NCBI RefSeq assembly: GCF_041346945.1
Contig: NZ_CP166850.1
Location: forward strand, 4,882,501-4,946,500
DNA: 64,000 nucleotides
From: Amycolatopsis sp. cg9
Lineage (GTDB): Bacteria > Actinomycetota > Actinomycetes > Mycobacteriales > Pseudonocardiaceae
Direction of reading: 5' to 3'
The translations under genes and the position numbers were made by a program. This document shows positions 20,078 through 30,721 of the stretch, one piece after another (the stretch's first letter is position 1; each line of letters begins with the position of its first letter). Under the pieces are notes generated by a model. That model did not search any database. It saw only the letters and a program-made list of their open reading frames with translations, and had not been told where the DNA came from.

Positions 20078-21136
20078 CTAGCTGGCTTGGGCGAGCAGGG
20101 TGGCGTGCTTGACCAGGGCCGCGCGGAAGGACGGGTGGACGGTGGTGCCGAGGACCGGGTCGACCTCGACGACGTGCCCGGCCGAGAGCAGCAGCACCGC
20201 CGGTTCCGCCAGGACCACGACGCCGTTCTCGGCGCGCAGGTCGGCCGTGCCGAGCAGGCGGGGGAAGACCACGTCGGCGGGGAGGCCGTCGCAGGTGCGG
20301 AGGAAGTCGCGGTGGTCGGGTGGGAGTTCGACGCCGAGGCGGAGCTCTGCCGAGCGGATGGCGGCTTCCGATGCCGGGGGCGGGAGGGTGGACCGGCCGC
20401 GCAGGAGCGGGGCTGCCGCCGTCGCGCCGCCGGGCCGGGGTGGGCGGCCTGCGGATGCGCCGTCGCGCTGGAGTGGGGCTGTCGCGCCGCCGCGCAGGCG
20501 CAGGATCTCCGCGATCAGCTCCGGCCAGCTGCCGAGCTCCGGCGGGTAACGCTCGTGCAGGGCCGCGACCAGCGCACCCGCGCACGACGGGGCCCAGTCG
20601 CGCAACCCGAGCGGGTCCGCGCCCGCCACCAGCGCCGGGGCCAACGCCCGTGTCGCCGCGAGGGCCGCGACGTCGGGGTGCGGCCCGGCGAGGGAGGCCC
20701 AGAGCGCGAGATCGCCCTCGGCCACTGCCGTGCGGACGCGGTCCGGGCGGGCCGGCGCCACCTGCTTGACCACCTCCGCGATCGGGCCCGGCGGCAGCAC
20801 ACCCGCCAGGTCGGAGACCGCGCGGCGCAGCGAAACCGCGTGCGCGCGCTCTTCGGCGTCGAGGTCCAGCGGCGGCAGCCCCTCCGCCCACGCCGGACGC
20901 GCGCCGCGGGCCTCGAAGAGCATCGCCCACGCTCGGGCGCGCACCGGGTCCGGCGCCAGCGCGCTCACCGGCCGTTCCGTGCGGGCCAGCCACTGCTCCA
21001 CCACCCGGTCGGCCTCGTCGAGCGCGCCGGTCACCGCGAGCAGCAGCGCGGCGTACCCGACCTGGTCGTCGACCGCCGCGTCGGGCGCGGTCAGGACGTC
21101 GCGGACCGCCGTCTCGAGGTAGTCGCCGGCGTCCAC
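20078..21136 (-). CDS. SUKH-domain (SMI1/KNR4) protein
   Basis: A 352-residue cytoplasmic protein. The first about 220 residues are Ala-rich helical repeats with no named family. A low-complexity Gly/Pro/Arg segment (about 220-255) leads to a C-terminal SMI1/KNR4 fold: ASEAAIRSAELRLGVELPPDHRDFLRTCDGLP, then the beta strands around ENGVVVLAEPAVLLLSAGHVVEVD. SUKH domains are common immunity proteins against contact-dependent toxins, but no toxin gene is next to it here. A regulatory or housekeeping role is equally possible. Confidence 0.75.
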   Translation of the reverse strand: MDAGDYLETAVRDVLTAPDAAVDDQVGYAALLLAVTGALDEADRVVEQWLARTERPVSALAPDPVRARAWAMLFEARGARPAWAEGLPPLDLDAEERAHAVSLRRAVSDLAGVLPPGPIAEVVKQVAPARPDRVRTAVAEGDLALWASLAGPHPDVAALAATRALAPALVAGADPLGLRDWAPSCAGALVAALHERYPPELGSWPELIAEILRLRGGATAPLQRDGASAGRPPRPGGATAAAPLLRGRSTLPPPASEAAIRSAELRLGVELPPDHRDFLRTCDGLPADVVFPRLLGTADLRAENGVVVLAEPAVLLLSAGHVVEVDPVLGTTVHPSFRAALVKHATLLAQAS

Positions 21137-21145
21137 GCCCCGACC

Positions 21146-22117
21146 CTAGCCGAGCGCCTGCTTCGCCCCCGGGTGCAGCGGGACCGGGTCGGTCTGCGGG
21201 GCCAGCTGCTTGGTGATCTCCTTCGCCGCCGGGTGCACCTTCGCCAGCTCCGCCTGCTTGTCGAAGATCAGCTTCGTGATCGCGCACGCGTTGCCCGCCG
21301 GGAAGTCTTCGCGCACCAGCAGCAGGTTCGGCACCACGACCGTCGGCACGTCGGACGGCTGCGCGTAGGTCTTCGCGGGGATCACGGCCTGGTCGTAGAC
21401 CGGGTTGACCTCCTTCAGCTTCGGCAGCAGCGGCGTGACGTCGAGGAACTTCACCTTGTCCTTCAACGCCGTCGTGATGTCGGTGATCTGCGCGGTCGGC
21501 AGCCCGCCGGACCAGACGAGCCCGTCGAGGGTGCCCGCCTTCATCCCGTCCGCCGTCTTGGCCAGGTCGAGCCGCTGCGCCTGGACGTCGGTGTCCTTCA
21601 GGCCCGCCGCCTGCAGCAGGCGGTTCGCGATCACCTCGGTGCCCGACTTCGGCGAGCCCGTCGAGATCCGCTTGCCCTTCAGGTCCGCGACCGAGGTGAT
21701 GCCGGCGTCCGCGCGCACCAGGACCTGCGTCGAGTTCGGGTAGATCCGCGCCAGCGCCTGGACCTTCTGCGGCTTGCCGTCGAAGGACCCCCTGCCGTTC
21801 ACCGCGTCCGCCGCGGTGTCGGCCAGGGAGAAGGCGACGTCGTAGTTGCCGGCGACGAGCTGCTGGATGTTCTGCACCGACGCGCCGGTCTCCGCGGCCG
21901 TCGCCCGCAGCTTGGTGTTGCCGCTGATCAGCTGAGCCAGCCCACCGCCCAGCACGTAGTAGACGCCGCCGCTGTTGCCGGTGGCGATGGTGATCCGGCC
22001 TTCGCCGGCTTCGCAGGACTGCGGACCGCCGGGTGCGGCCGAGTCCGTCTGCTGCTTCCCGCCGCAGCCGGTGACGGCCAAGGCGAGCACCGCGGCGGTG
22101 ACGAGTGCGCGTTTCAT
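21146..22117 (-). CDS. TAXI-type TRAP transporter solute-binding lipoprotein
   Basis: A 323-residue extracellular receptor. The lipobox is LAVTGC with Cys18. The mature part shows the TAXI family blocks: ITIATGNSGGVYYVLGGGLAQLI, RATAAETGASVQNIQQLVAGNYDVAFSLADTAADA, and GKRISTGSPKSGTEVIANRLLQAAGL. It delivers a ligand, typically a carboxylate such as glutamate or a dicarboxylate, to the fused permease. Its ATG overlaps the permease stop by 4 bp, so the two are coupled. The ligand is not predictable. Confidence 0.93.
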   Translation of the reverse strand: MKRALVTAAVLALAVTGCGGKQQTDSAAPGGPQSCEAGEGRITIATGNSGGVYYVLGGGLAQLISGNTKLRATAAETGASVQNIQQLVAGNYDVAFSLADTAADAVNGRGSFDGKPQKVQALARIYPNSTQVLVRADAGITSVADLKGKRISTGSPKSGTEVIANRLLQAAGLKDTDVQAQRLDLAKTADGMKAGTLDGLVWSGGLPTAQITDITTALKDKVKFLDVTPLLPKLKEVNPVYDQAVIPAKTYAQPSDVPTVVVPNLLLVREDFPAGNACAITKLIFDKQAELAKVHPAAKEITKQLAPQTDPVPLHPGAKQALG

Positions 22118-24078
22118 GCTGTCCTCCTCTTGATCACGGCGTGGGCGAGCAGCGCGGCGGCACCGCACGCGGCACCGATCGCGATCGGCACCGGCTCCAG
22201 GTAGAGCAGGCACAGCGCGGCGGGCACGAACAGCAGCCGCACCGGCAGGCTGACCGGCCCGAACAGCCAGCCCCCGGTCACCACCGCCAGCGCGGCGACG
22301 GCCAGCGCGGAGACCGCCGCCACCCAGCCGACGGTCAGCGCGTCGGACTCCAGCAGCAGCGCGGCGCCGTTGTCGGTGAGCACGAAGGCGATCGGCACGA
22401 GGAACGCCGGGAGCGTGTACTTCCAGCACTGCCACATGGTGCCCAGCACCGAGCCGCCGGTGATCGCCGCCGAAGCGACGGCGGCGAGCGCGGTCGGCGG
22501 CGTGACCTCGGACAGCACGGCGTAGTAGAAGATGAACATCGCGCGCTCGGCGTCGGCGACGCCCAGCGTCTCCAGTGCCGGGCCGATCACGACCCAGGCG
22601 ATGATGAAACTGGCGGTGACCGGTACCGCGAGGCCGAGTACGCCGACGGCGACCGCCGAGAGCAGCACGGTCAGGACGAGGATCACCGTGCCGTTGTCGC
22701 TGAGCACGCCGGCCAGTTCCACCAGCGCGTCCGCGAGTTCGAGGCCGAGCCCGGTCTTGGTGATGGTCGAGGTGATCACCCCGGCCGCCGCGCACACCGC
22801 GATCACCGGCAGCGCCCCGCGCACCCCGGCCGAAAGCGCGTCGACCATGTCCTTCGCCCACCCGCGGACGTCGCGGCGGCGGGCGATCAGCGCGAAGAGC
22901 GCGGCGACGCCGGTGGCGTAGACGACCGCGGCGAACGGCGGGATGTCGAGGGCGAGGAACACGACGATGATCGCCAGCGAGAGGAAGTGGTAACCGCCGC
23001 GCAGCAACAGCTTCCAGGGATCGCCGTGGGGGACGTCGACCGCTTCGGCCTTGAAGCGCCGGGCGTCGGCCTCCATCGCGAACACGATGCCGAGGTAGTA
23101 CAGCAGCGTCGGCACGGTCGCCCAGATCAGCACCTTCAGGTACGACGTCTGCAGGTACTCGGCGATGATGAACGCGGCGGCGCCCAGCGTCGGCGGCGAG
23201 AGGATGGCCCCGATCCCGGACGCGGCGAGCAGGCCGCCCGCGTTTTCCTTGGGGTAGCGGGCTTTCTTGAGGATCGGCCAGGTGATCGAGCCGAGGCTGA
23301 CGGCGGTGGCGGTGCCCGAACCCGAGACCGTGCCGAGCAGGAATCCCGACAGGACGGTGGTCCGGCCCGGCGCCGTCCGCGACTTCCGGAACGCGGCGAA
23401 CGAGATGTCCACGAAGAACTGCCCGGCGCCCGAAGCGTTGAGGACGGCGCCGTACAGGGTGAACAGGACGATGTAGCTGCCCGCGACGTCGAGCGGGGTG
23501 CCGTAGAAGCCGCTGGCGTCGTTGTAGAGCGCGTTGACGATCTGGCTGAAGTCGATGCCCGCGTGCGCGATGCCCCAGTTCTGCGGGAGGAAGCCGCCGT
23601 AGTAGGCGTAGGCGAGGAAGAGCAGGCAGACGATCGGCAGCACCAGGCCGGTGGTGCGGCGGGTGGCTTCGAGGATCAGGACCAGCAGCAGCGCGCCGGC
23701 GACGATGTCCAGCGGGGACAGGATGCCCTGGCGGTCGAGGAAGGCGTCGTACCCGGTCAGCACCGGGTAGAGGCCGACGACCAGTGCGACGGCGGCGAGC
23801 GTCCAGTCGGTCCAGCCGGGGGCGTCCCCCGCGCGGGCTCGCGGGCGGTAGCAGAGGAAGACCAGCGGGAGCGTCGTGCCGAGGAAGAGCACCAGGTAGA
23901 ACTGGTTGCCCTTGGCGAAGGGGAAGAAGACCTGCTTGAGCACCAGCACGGCGACGGCCAGCGCGACGAAGTAGACGACCCGGTCCGGAACCCGGGGGAG
24001 CTGCCGCGCGGGCCGTTCTTCGTCGTGCTCGGCGGCGATCGCGGCGGGAGTGTCCTCTTCGACCGGCCCGGTGGTCAC
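22114..24078 (-). CDS. TRAP transporter fused permease (DctQM type)
   Basis: A 654-residue membrane protein in which the small (DctQ) and large (DctM) subunits are fused, as is usual with TAXI receptors. The N-terminal about 50 residues are cytosolic and acidic. The membrane part has about 16-18 hydrophobic segments, with the DctM blocks GTVSGSGTATAVSLGSITWPILKKARYPKENAGGLLAASGIGAILSPPTLGAAAFIIAEYLQ and SEVTPPTALAA. It uses ion gradients to import solute. It starts at GTG and is followed by its receptor gene. An 85-bp repeat (copy 3) lies 60 bp upstream. Confidence 0.93.
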   Translation of the reverse strand: MTTGPVEEDTPAAIAAEHDEERPARQLPRVPDRVVYFVALAVAVLVLKQVFFPFAKGNQFYLVLFLGTTLPLVFLCYRPRARAGDAPGWTDWTLAAVALVVGLYPVLTGYDAFLDRQGILSPLDIVAGALLLVLILEATRRTTGLVLPIVCLLFLAYAYYGGFLPQNWGIAHAGIDFSQIVNALYNDASGFYGTPLDVAGSYIVLFTLYGAVLNASGAGQFFVDISFAAFRKSRTAPGRTTVLSGFLLGTVSGSGTATAVSLGSITWPILKKARYPKENAGGLLAASGIGAILSPPTLGAAAFIIAEYLQTSYLKVLIWATVPTLLYYLGIVFAMEADARRFKAEAVDVPHGDPWKLLLRGGYHFLSLAIIVVFLALDIPPFAAVVYATGVAALFALIARRRDVRGWAKDMVDALSAGVRGALPVIAVCAAAGVITSTITKTGLGLELADALVELAGVLSDNGTVILVLTVLLSAVAVGVLGLAVPVTASFIIAWVVIGPALETLGVADAERAMFIFYYAVLSEVTPPTALAAVASAAITGGSVLGTMWQCWKYTLPAFLVPIAFVLTDNGAALLLESDALTVGWVAAVSALAVAALAVVTGGWLFGPVSLPVRLLFVPAALCLLYLEPVPIAIGAACGAAALLAHAVIKRRTA

Positions 24079-24138
24079 CCAGCCACGGTACGGTGTCGCG
24101 GATCACACCGAAACCGGCAAAGGGATCACCCACCCCAA

Positions 24139-24223
24139 GCGCCCCAATGTGGCGTTGGTTGCGTCAGACGCACCCAATGTGGCGTTCGGTGCGTCTGACG
24201 CACCGAACGCCACATTGGGGCGC
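24139..24223 (-). repeat. 85-bp 3'-end repeat, copy 3
   Basis: On the plus strand the order is arm, hairpin, arm, hairpin, inverted arm, the reverse of copies 2 and 4. It starts 7 nt after the stop of the minus-strand pepA gene, so read with that gene it has the same order as they do. Two substitutions (GGTTGCG for CGGTGCG) distinguish it. Confidence 0.92.
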
Positions 24224-24230
24224 TTGAGAC

Positions 24231-25730
24231 TCAGCCGTTGGCGGCGATGTCCGCCAGGACCGCGGCGATCGTGCGGACCGGGACGCCCGTGCCGCCCTTG
24301 CCGGTGTAGCCCCAGGGCGAACCGGTGTTGAACGACGGGCCGGCGATGTCGATGTGGACCCAGTCGAGGCCGTCGGCGACGAACTCGCGCAGGAAGATCC
24401 CGGCGGCGAGCATGCCGCCCCAGCGGTGGCCGGTCACGTTGGCCAGGTCGGCCAGCCGCGAGTCGAGGTCGGCGCGCAGTTCCTCCGGCAGCGGCATGGC
24501 CCAGCCGTTCTCGCCGGTGGCCTGCATGATCGTGGCGACGCGGTCGCGGAAGTCGTCCGAGCCCATCACGCCGGCGGTGCGGTTGCCGAGCGCGACGACC
24601 TGGGCGCCGGTCAGCGTCGAGGTCTCGATCAGGTAGTCCGGGTTCTCCTCGGCCGCGCGCACCATGGCGTCGACGAGCACGAGCCGGCCCTCGGCGTCGG
24701 TGTTGAGGACCTCGACGGTCTTGCCGCCGTACATCGTCAGGACGTCGCCCGGGCGGTAGGAGGTGCCCGAGGGCAGGTTCTCCGCCAGCGGGATGTGCGC
24801 GACGACCTCGAGCGGGTACTTCAGCTTCGCCGCCAGCACGACGGCCGCGAGCACGCCGGCCGCGCCGGACATGTCGGAGGTCATGTGGTCCATGTTCGCG
24901 GCGGGCTTGAGCGAGATGCCGCCCGAGTCGAACGTGATGCCCTTGCCGACCAGCGCGACCTTCTTGGCGGCCTTGGCGGGCTTGTAGCCGATGCGCACCA
25001 GGCGCGGCTGGCGGGACGAACCGCCGCCGACGCCGAGGATGCCGCCGAAGCCCTTGCGCTTCAGGGCTTTCTCGTCGAGGACCTCGAACTCGAGGCCGTT
25101 GTCCTCGGCCAGCTTCTTCGCGCGGTCGGCGAAGGAGGCCGGGTAGAGGTCGTTCGGCGGGGTGTTGATCAGGTCGCGGGCGGTGAGGACGGCTTCGGCG
25201 ATGGAGGTCGCGGCCTTGAGCGTCGCCTTGTGCTCGCGGGCGGTGCCGTCGGCCGGGCTCGCGAAGTCGACCTTCGCGACCGGGGCGTCACCCTTCTCGG
25301 AGCGGTAGGCGGTGAAGACGTAGGAGCCCATGACCGTGCCCTCGACGGCGGCCTGCAGGTCGAGCTCGGACAGCGTCACGAGCGCGCGGTCGGTGCCGGC
25401 CAGCGCGCGGCCGGCGGCCCCCGCGGCGCGGCGGACCTGCTCGGGGGTGACGCCGTCGCCCGGCTTGCCGAGGCCGACGGCGAGCACGACGGCGGCCGGG
25501 AGCTTGCCCAGCGTCGGGACCTTGACGACCTCTTCGGCCTTGCCGCTCGCGCCGAGGGTGGCCAGCAGGTCGGCGAGGCGCCCGTCGAAGGCGGCGTCGA
25601 CGGCGGCGGCGCCGTCGGCGAGGACCGGGCCGTCCTCGCCAGCCAGGGTGCCGATGACGACCACGTCGGCGCGCGTCTTGGCCAGTGCCTCCCCGGTGTT
25701 GTCGGACAGGGCGAGCTTAGGCACGGTCAC
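24231..25730 (-). CDS. pepA: Leucyl aminopeptidase
   Basis: A 499-residue M17 metallo-aminopeptidase, cytoplasmic, expected to be a hexamer with two metal ions. The metal and catalytic motifs are present: [31 protein letters not shown] near residues 262-291 and the signature [14 protein letters not shown] near 343-356. The N-terminal third is the macro-like domain. The start is GTG. It corresponds to pepB (Rv2213) in M. tuberculosis, in the same relative position between the E2 gene and ilvE. It ends 7 nt before an 85-bp repeat. Confidence 0.95.
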   Translation of the reverse strand: MTVPKLALSDNTGEALAKTRADVVVIGTLAGEDGPVLADGAAAVDAAFDGRLADLLATLGASGKAEEVVKVPTLGKLPAAVVLAVGLGKPGDGVTPEQVRRAAGAAGRALAGTDRALVTLSELDLQAAVEGTVMGSYVFTAYRSEKGDAPVAKVDFASPADGTAREHKATLKAATSIAEAVLTARDLINTPPNDLYPASFADRAKKLAEDNGLEFEVLDEKALKRKGFGGILGVGGGSSRQPRLVRIGYKPAKAAKKVALVGKGITFDSGGISLKPAANMDHMTSDMSGAAGVLAAVVLAAKLKYPLEVVAHIPLAENLPSGTSYRPGDVLTMYGGKTVEVLNTDAEGRLVLVDAMVRAAEENPDYLIETSTLTGAQVVALGNRTAGVMGSDDFRDRVATIMQATGENGWAMPLPEELRADLDSRLADLANVTGHRWGGMLAAGIFLREFVADGLDWVHIDIAGPSFNTGSPWGYTGKGGTGVPVRTIAAVLADIAANG

Positions 25731-25840
25731 TTCTGGCTCCTCGCGCGTTCTCGGTGGTACCGGGCACCGGCCCGGCCGGGATCGTGAGCCATGCTAATGA
25801 CGACGGAAGCCGGGGTGAACAGAGGGAGAGGGAGGACCGC

Positions 25841-26686
25841 GTGCGGCTGGGTGGCGGGCTGCTGGTGCTACTGGCGGCGGGGGCGGCGGGCGCGGGCTGG
25901 TGGCTGCTCGCCGGGCTGGTGCTCGCGGCGGTCGCCGCCGGGGCGTCGGCGCGGGTGCCGGAACCGGGGGACGCCCTGGTCGACCGGGTCGTCGTGGTCC
26001 TCGCGCGGCTCGCCGAAACGACGGTCTACGCGATCGCGTTCGGGGCCTACGTCTTCCCGGCGCACCGCGAACTCGCCGCGGCGGCCTTCGCGGTCGTGGT
26101 CGCCGGGGCGGGGTTCGCCGGGCTGAAGGTCCCGACGATCGTCGTACGGATCGCGGGCGGGCTGCTGCTCGCCGCCGGGCTGGTGCTCGTCGTGGTGTGC
26201 GTGGCCGTCACGCCGGTGGGGACGGCCGACGCCCTCCGGCCGCCGGACTTCGCGGGTGTCCTCGTCGCCGCCGTGCTCGCGCTGCCGTTCCTGCGGCCGG
26301 GCGGCCGGGAGCACGCGGGCCTGCGGGTGCTGCTGCTCGGTGCGGTCGCGGTCCTGGCCGCGTTCGCCGCGCTCTACCAGCTCGGCGCCGTCCGGCTCGG
26401 GTTGTCGCCGACCTCGCTGCGCGACCTGCTCTCCGCCGCCGACGCGGACGCGCTGCAGCCGCTGCTGACCGCCGTCGCCGTGGCCGCCACGGTCGTCCCG
26501 GCGCTCGCCGCGGGCGGGCAGGTCCGGACGCGGGCCGGGGCGCCTGGGCTCGCCGGCCTGGCCGTCGCCGCGGTGGCCGCGTACTTCCTGCCGGTGCTGC
26601 CGGTGCTCGTCGCCGCGGGGCTGGCGACCGTGTTCGAGCTGCTACTGGGTGTACGCGCGCGCCGGTACAGTGGAGCGCGTGACTGA
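25841..26686 (+). CDS. Polytopic membrane protein of unknown function
   Basis: A 281-residue very hydrophobic protein with about eight predicted membrane segments, starting LGGGLLVLLAAGAAGAGWWLLAGLVLAAVAAG. No conserved polar motif that would name a transporter family is seen. The GTG at 25841 has GAGGGAGGA 5-10 nt upstream; this excludes a charged, non-conserved upstream extension. It overlaps the start of the DUF402 gene by 8 bp and is divergent from pepA. Confidence 0.75.
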   Translation: MRLGGGLLVLLAAGAAGAGWWLLAGLVLAAVAAGASARVPEPGDALVDRVVVVLARLAETTVYAIAFGAYVFPAHRELAAAAFAVVVAGAGFAGLKVPTIVVRIAGGLLLAAGLVLVVVCVAVTPVGTADALRPPDFAGVLVAAVLALPFLRPGGREHAGLRVLLLGAVAVLAAFAALYQLGAVRLGLSPTSLRDLLSAADADALQPLLTAVAVAATVVPALAAGGQVRTRAGAPGLAGLAVAAVAAYFLPVLPVLVAAGLATVFELLLGVRARRYSGARD

Positions 26687-27353
26687 TCGACGGTGGCGGC
26701 CGGGGCAGACGGTGGTCGAACGGTTCCACCGCCCGGACGGCTCGATCGGCCAGGTCCACCCGCTGCGCGTGCTGGCGGACGACGGCCGCGTGCTGCTCGC
26801 CTGGCTGCCGGCGGGCACGCCGATCGTCGGCAGCCGGCTCGTGGACGGGCGCTCGATGGCCGAAGCGCCCCTGGACCAGCGGTTCCGCATCCCGCGCGTG
26901 CCGGTGCCGGACTTCTGGCACCGCACGTCCACGCTGCGCCGCATCGCCGACGACGAATGGTCGTCGGTCTGGTGGTTCTTCGACGCCCAGGGCCGCTTCA
27001 CGAACTGGTACGTCAACCTCGAGGTCCCGCTCGGCCGGAACCCGCAGGGGGTGGACCGCATCGACGGCGTGCTCGACGTCGTCGTCGACCGGGACGGCAC
27101 CTGGCGCTGGGACGACGAGGACGAGGCCGAGGTCGCGATCGACGCCGGGCGGCTGACGCGGGAACAGCTCGACCGGCTGCGCGACGAGGGCGAGCGGATC
27201 GGCGCGCTGGCCGAACGCGGCGCCTACCCGTTCGACGGCACGGACACCGACTTCCGCCCGGACCCGGCGTGGCCGGCGCCCGAGCTGCCCCCGGGACTGC
27301 TGGCCGGGCTCAGCCCGCGGTCAGGAGAAGGATCAGCGCCAGCACGGCGTTGA
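26679..27353 (+). CDS. DUF402 domain protein
   Basis: A 224-residue soluble protein. The core (about 75-185) has the DUF402 pattern of hydrophobic strands and acidic residues: SSVWWFFDAQGRFTNWYVNLEVPLGRNPQGVDRIDGVLDVVVDRDGTWRWDDEDE. Known DUF402 members include nucleoside di/triphosphatases and the FAU-1/RNase-E-associated proteins, using Asp/Glu-bound metal. The function here is unproven. It starts at GTG inside the end of the membrane protein gene. Its last 44 bp overlap the convergent small membrane protein gene. Confidence 0.85.
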   Translation: MTDRRWRPGQTVVERFHRPDGSIGQVHPLRVLADDGRVLLAWLPAGTPIVGSRLVDGRSMAEAPLDQRFRIPRVPVPDFWHRTSTLRRIADDEWSSVWWFFDAQGRFTNWYVNLEVPLGRNPQGVDRIDGVLDVVVDRDGTWRWDDEDEAEVAIDAGRLTREQLDRLRDEGERIGALAERGAYPFDGTDTDFRPDPAWPAPELPPGLLAGLSPRSGEGSAPARR

Positions 27354-27612
27354 CGACCGCGAGGATCACGACCGACTTCGTCGGGATCACCTTCGGGAAC
27401 ACGGTCTTGCCGTGGATGCTCCGCCACCACACGATGGCGAACACCCCGCCGACCAGGCCGAGGAAGCCGCCGAAGCCGCTGTTGAGCACCGCCCAGCCGA
27501 CCATGCCGAGCAGGCCGACACCGAAGGTCAGCAGCACCGCGGTGACGAACGTCTTGACGTCGGCCCCGCCGGTCTTGGGCCGGGGCACCGGCTCCGTGGA
27601 GTGGTAGGTCAC
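27310..27612 (-). CDS. Small membrane protein (three hydrophobic segments)
   Basis: A 100-residue protein starting at GTG. Hydrophobic segments at about 22-43, 46-64 and 80-97 leave short polar loops; the loop WRSIHGKTVFPKVIPTK is basic. No family was recognised. It converges on, and overlaps, the DUF402 gene. The clear membrane pattern supports this frame over the antisense one. Confidence 0.7.
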   Translation of the reverse strand: MTYHSTEPVPRPKTGGADVKTFVTAVLLTFGVGLLGMVGWAVLNSGFGGFLGLVGGVFAIVWWRSIHGKTVFPKVIPTKSVVILAVVNAVLALILLLTAG

Positions 27613-27704
27613 AGCGCCATACTAGAGCGAGGGCCGTCCGGGCCGGCGCGGCGCGCGCGAGGGACCCGGAACACATGGACTTCCGACTAACGTGCTTCCG
27701 ACCA

Positions 27705-27721
27705 AGCGGTATCGTCTAGCC
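27705..27721 (+). promoter_or_regulatory. Probable leaderless promoter of ilvE
   Basis: TATCGT about 7 nt before the ATG at 27722, with no Shine-Dalgarno between them, fits an actinobacterial -10 element and a leaderless message. Position is approximate and the -35 is not clear. Confidence 0.35.
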
Positions 27722-28825
<1,104 letters not shown>

Positions 28826-28831
28826 GTGCCG

Positions 28832-28876
28832 TCGAGGCCACCTCATGGGCGACTGACGCCCGTGAGGTGGCCTCGA
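28832..28876. terminator. Bidirectional palindrome between ilvE and cobT
   Basis: TCGAGGCCACCTCATGGGCG and its complement (one mismatch) flank a 5-nt spacer. It lies 6 nt after ilvE and 6 nt after the convergent cobT, so it can end both transcripts. The GAGGCCACCTC core resembles the palindrome at 49045-49080. Confidence 0.75.
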
Positions 28877-28882
28877 GGGCTT

Positions 28883-29959
28883 TCAGGAGGCGGGGGCCGC
28901 GATGAGGGGGCCGGAGACGCCGGCCTGGTCGTGCGTAGCCGTTTCGGCCAGGACGCGGGCGGCCATCATCAGCAGCGGCAACGCCGTGACCGCGCCGGTG
29001 CCTTCGCCGAGGCGGACGTCGAGTTCGAGCAGGGGCCCGAGGTCGAGGTGCTCCAGGGCCAGGCCGTGCGCCGGCTCGGCCGTCCGCTGCCCGGCCACCC
29101 ACCAGCGGCGCGCGCCCGGGGCGAGGTCTTCGGCGACGAGCGCCGCCGCGCACGCCACCAGGCCGTCGAGGACCACCGGGGTGCGCCGGACCGCGGCCTG
29201 GGCCAGGAAGCCCGCCATGGCGGCGATGTCCGCGCCCGCCGTCGTGCGCAGCAGGTCCACGGGGTTGGCCAGGACCGCGCGGGCGCGGCGCAGCGCGTCG
29301 CGGACCGCCGTCGCCTTGCGCATCCACGCGTTGTCGTCGATGCCCGAGCCGCGGCCGACGACGGCGACCGGCTCGGTGCCGGTCAGCGCCGCCACCAGGA
29401 CCGACGCCGGTGTGCTGTTGCCGATCCCGAGGTCGCCCGGGATGAGCAGGTCCGCGCCGCCGTCGACCTCGGCGTCGGCGATCGCGATGCCGGCCCGGAC
29501 CGCGGCCTTCACCTCGTCCTCGGTCAGCGCGTCTTCGACGTCGATGGAGCCGGAGCCGCGGCGGACCTTGAACTCGCCGATCGACCGGGTCGCCGGCGCC
29601 TCGGTGTCCACGGCCAGGTCGACCACCCGGACGCTCGCGCCCGCGGCGGCGGCCAGCACGTTGATCGCGGCGCCGCCGGTCAGCATCGTGCCGAGCAGCT
29701 GCGCGGTGACCTCGGCGGGATAGGCCGAGACGCCCTTCGCGGCGATGCCGTGGTCGCCGGCGAACACGATCACGCGCGGCCGGGTGAACGGCCGCGGCGG
29801 CGACTGGCCCTGGCACGCGGCGATCCACACGCCCAGCTCTTCCAGCCTGCCCAGCGACCCGGCCGGCTTGACCAGCTTGTCGTGCAGGGCGATCGCGTCG
29901 GACCGGGCGTGGTCGTCGGGCGGGGTGATCTCGGGGAACTCGATGTTTTCCGGCTCCAC
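28883..29959 (-). CDS. cobT: Nicotinate-nucleotide-dimethylbenzimidazole phosphoribosyltransferase
   Basis: A 358-residue enzyme that makes alpha-ribazole phosphate for the lower loop of cobalamin. Recognisable blocks are [19 protein letters not shown] near 26, [23 protein letters not shown] near 68, [12 protein letters not shown] near 176, [14 protein letters not shown] near 201 and the catalytic LGEGTGA near 326. The start is GTG, giving [10 protein letters not shown]. The cobS gene, which sits beside cobT in M. tuberculosis, is not next to it here. Confidence 0.95.
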   Translation of the reverse strand: MEPENIEFPEITPPDDHARSDAIALHDKLVKPAGSLGRLEELGVWIAACQGQSPPRPFTRPRVIVFAGDHGIAAKGVSAYPAEVTAQLLGTMLTGGAAINVLAAAAGASVRVVDLAVDTEAPATRSIGEFKVRRGSGSIDVEDALTEDEVKAAVRAGIAIADAEVDGGADLLIPGDLGIGNSTPASVLVAALTGTEPVAVVGRGSGIDDNAWMRKATAVRDALRRARAVLANPVDLLRTTAGADIAAMAGFLAQAAVRRTPVVLDGLVACAAALVAEDLAPGARRWWVAGQRTAEPAHGLALEHLDLGPLLELDVRLGEGTGAVTALPLLMMAARVLAETATHDQAGVSGPLIAAPAS

Positions 29960-30034
29960 ACCAGGCCCTTTCTCGGTCCGCGGCAACGCTGTGGCCAACC
30001 TACCGGTGAGCCGGCACCGGTAGTCTCGCGGCTC

Positions 30035-30721
30035 GTGGAGACGACGGCGGCCGCGGTGGTGCTGGCCAGCGGCGCGGGTACCCGCGTCGGCGCGAAGCTG
30101 AACAAGGTCTACCTGCCGCTCGGCGGGCGCCGGGTGGTGGCCTGGTCGCTGGACGCGTTCGCGCGCGTGCCCGGCATCGGCGTGCTGGTGCTGGTCATCC
30201 GGCCGCAGGACCGGGAACTGGCGGACGAGGTCCTCGCGGATTTCGACGGCGACGTCGAAATCGTGCACGGCGGGGACACGCGCCAGGCGTCCGAGCTCAA
30301 CGCGCTGCGCCACCTCGCCCCGAGAATCGCAGGCGGCCGGGTCGACGCCGTGCTGCTGCACGACGCGGCCCGGCCGCTGGTCCACCCACAGCTGGTCGAT
30401 GCGGTGCTGACCCGGACACGCGAGGACGGGGGGGCTGTGCCGGGCCTTGCCGCGGACGACATCGTCGGGGTGGATGCCGGGCACCTGGTCGCCCAGGTGC
30501 CCGGCGCGATCCGCGTCCAGACGCCTCAAGGCTTCCGGGCCGGACCGCTGCTCGAGGCCTACGAACAGGCCGAGCGCGAAGGCTTCTCGGGTACGGACAC
30601 TTCCTCGTGCATGGAGCGGTTCTCCTCCCTGCCGATCCGGTGGGTCCCGGGTGCTCCCGAGAACCTCAAGATCACGTATCCCCACGACCTGGTGGTCGCG
30701 GAGCGGTTGCTCGCCCGCTAA
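30035..30721 (+). CDS. IspD/TarI-like cytidylyltransferase
   Basis: A 228-residue nucleotidyltransferase. It shows [22 protein letters not shown] (nucleotide loop), [12 protein letters not shown] near 110, [14 protein letters not shown] near 163 and [21 protein letters not shown] near 187. The first motif has Asn where IspD usually has Pro (GxxxPKxYLPL). IspF is not adjacent. It may be the sole IspD of the isoprenoid pathway, a second copy, or a TarI-like enzyme that makes CDP-alditols. The start is GTG; cobT is divergent. The stop overlaps the convergent hypothetical gene by 4 bp. Confidence 0.82.
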   Translation: METTAAAVVLASGAGTRVGAKLNKVYLPLGGRRVVAWSLDAFARVPGIGVLVLVIRPQDRELADEVLADFDGDVEIVHGGDTRQASELNALRHLAPRIAGGRVDAVLLHDAARPLVHPQLVDAVLTRTREDGGAVPGLAADDIVGVDAGHLVAQVPGAIRVQTPQGFRAGPLLEAYEQAEREGFSGTDTSSCMERFSSLPIRWVPGAPENLKITYPHDLVVAERLLAR

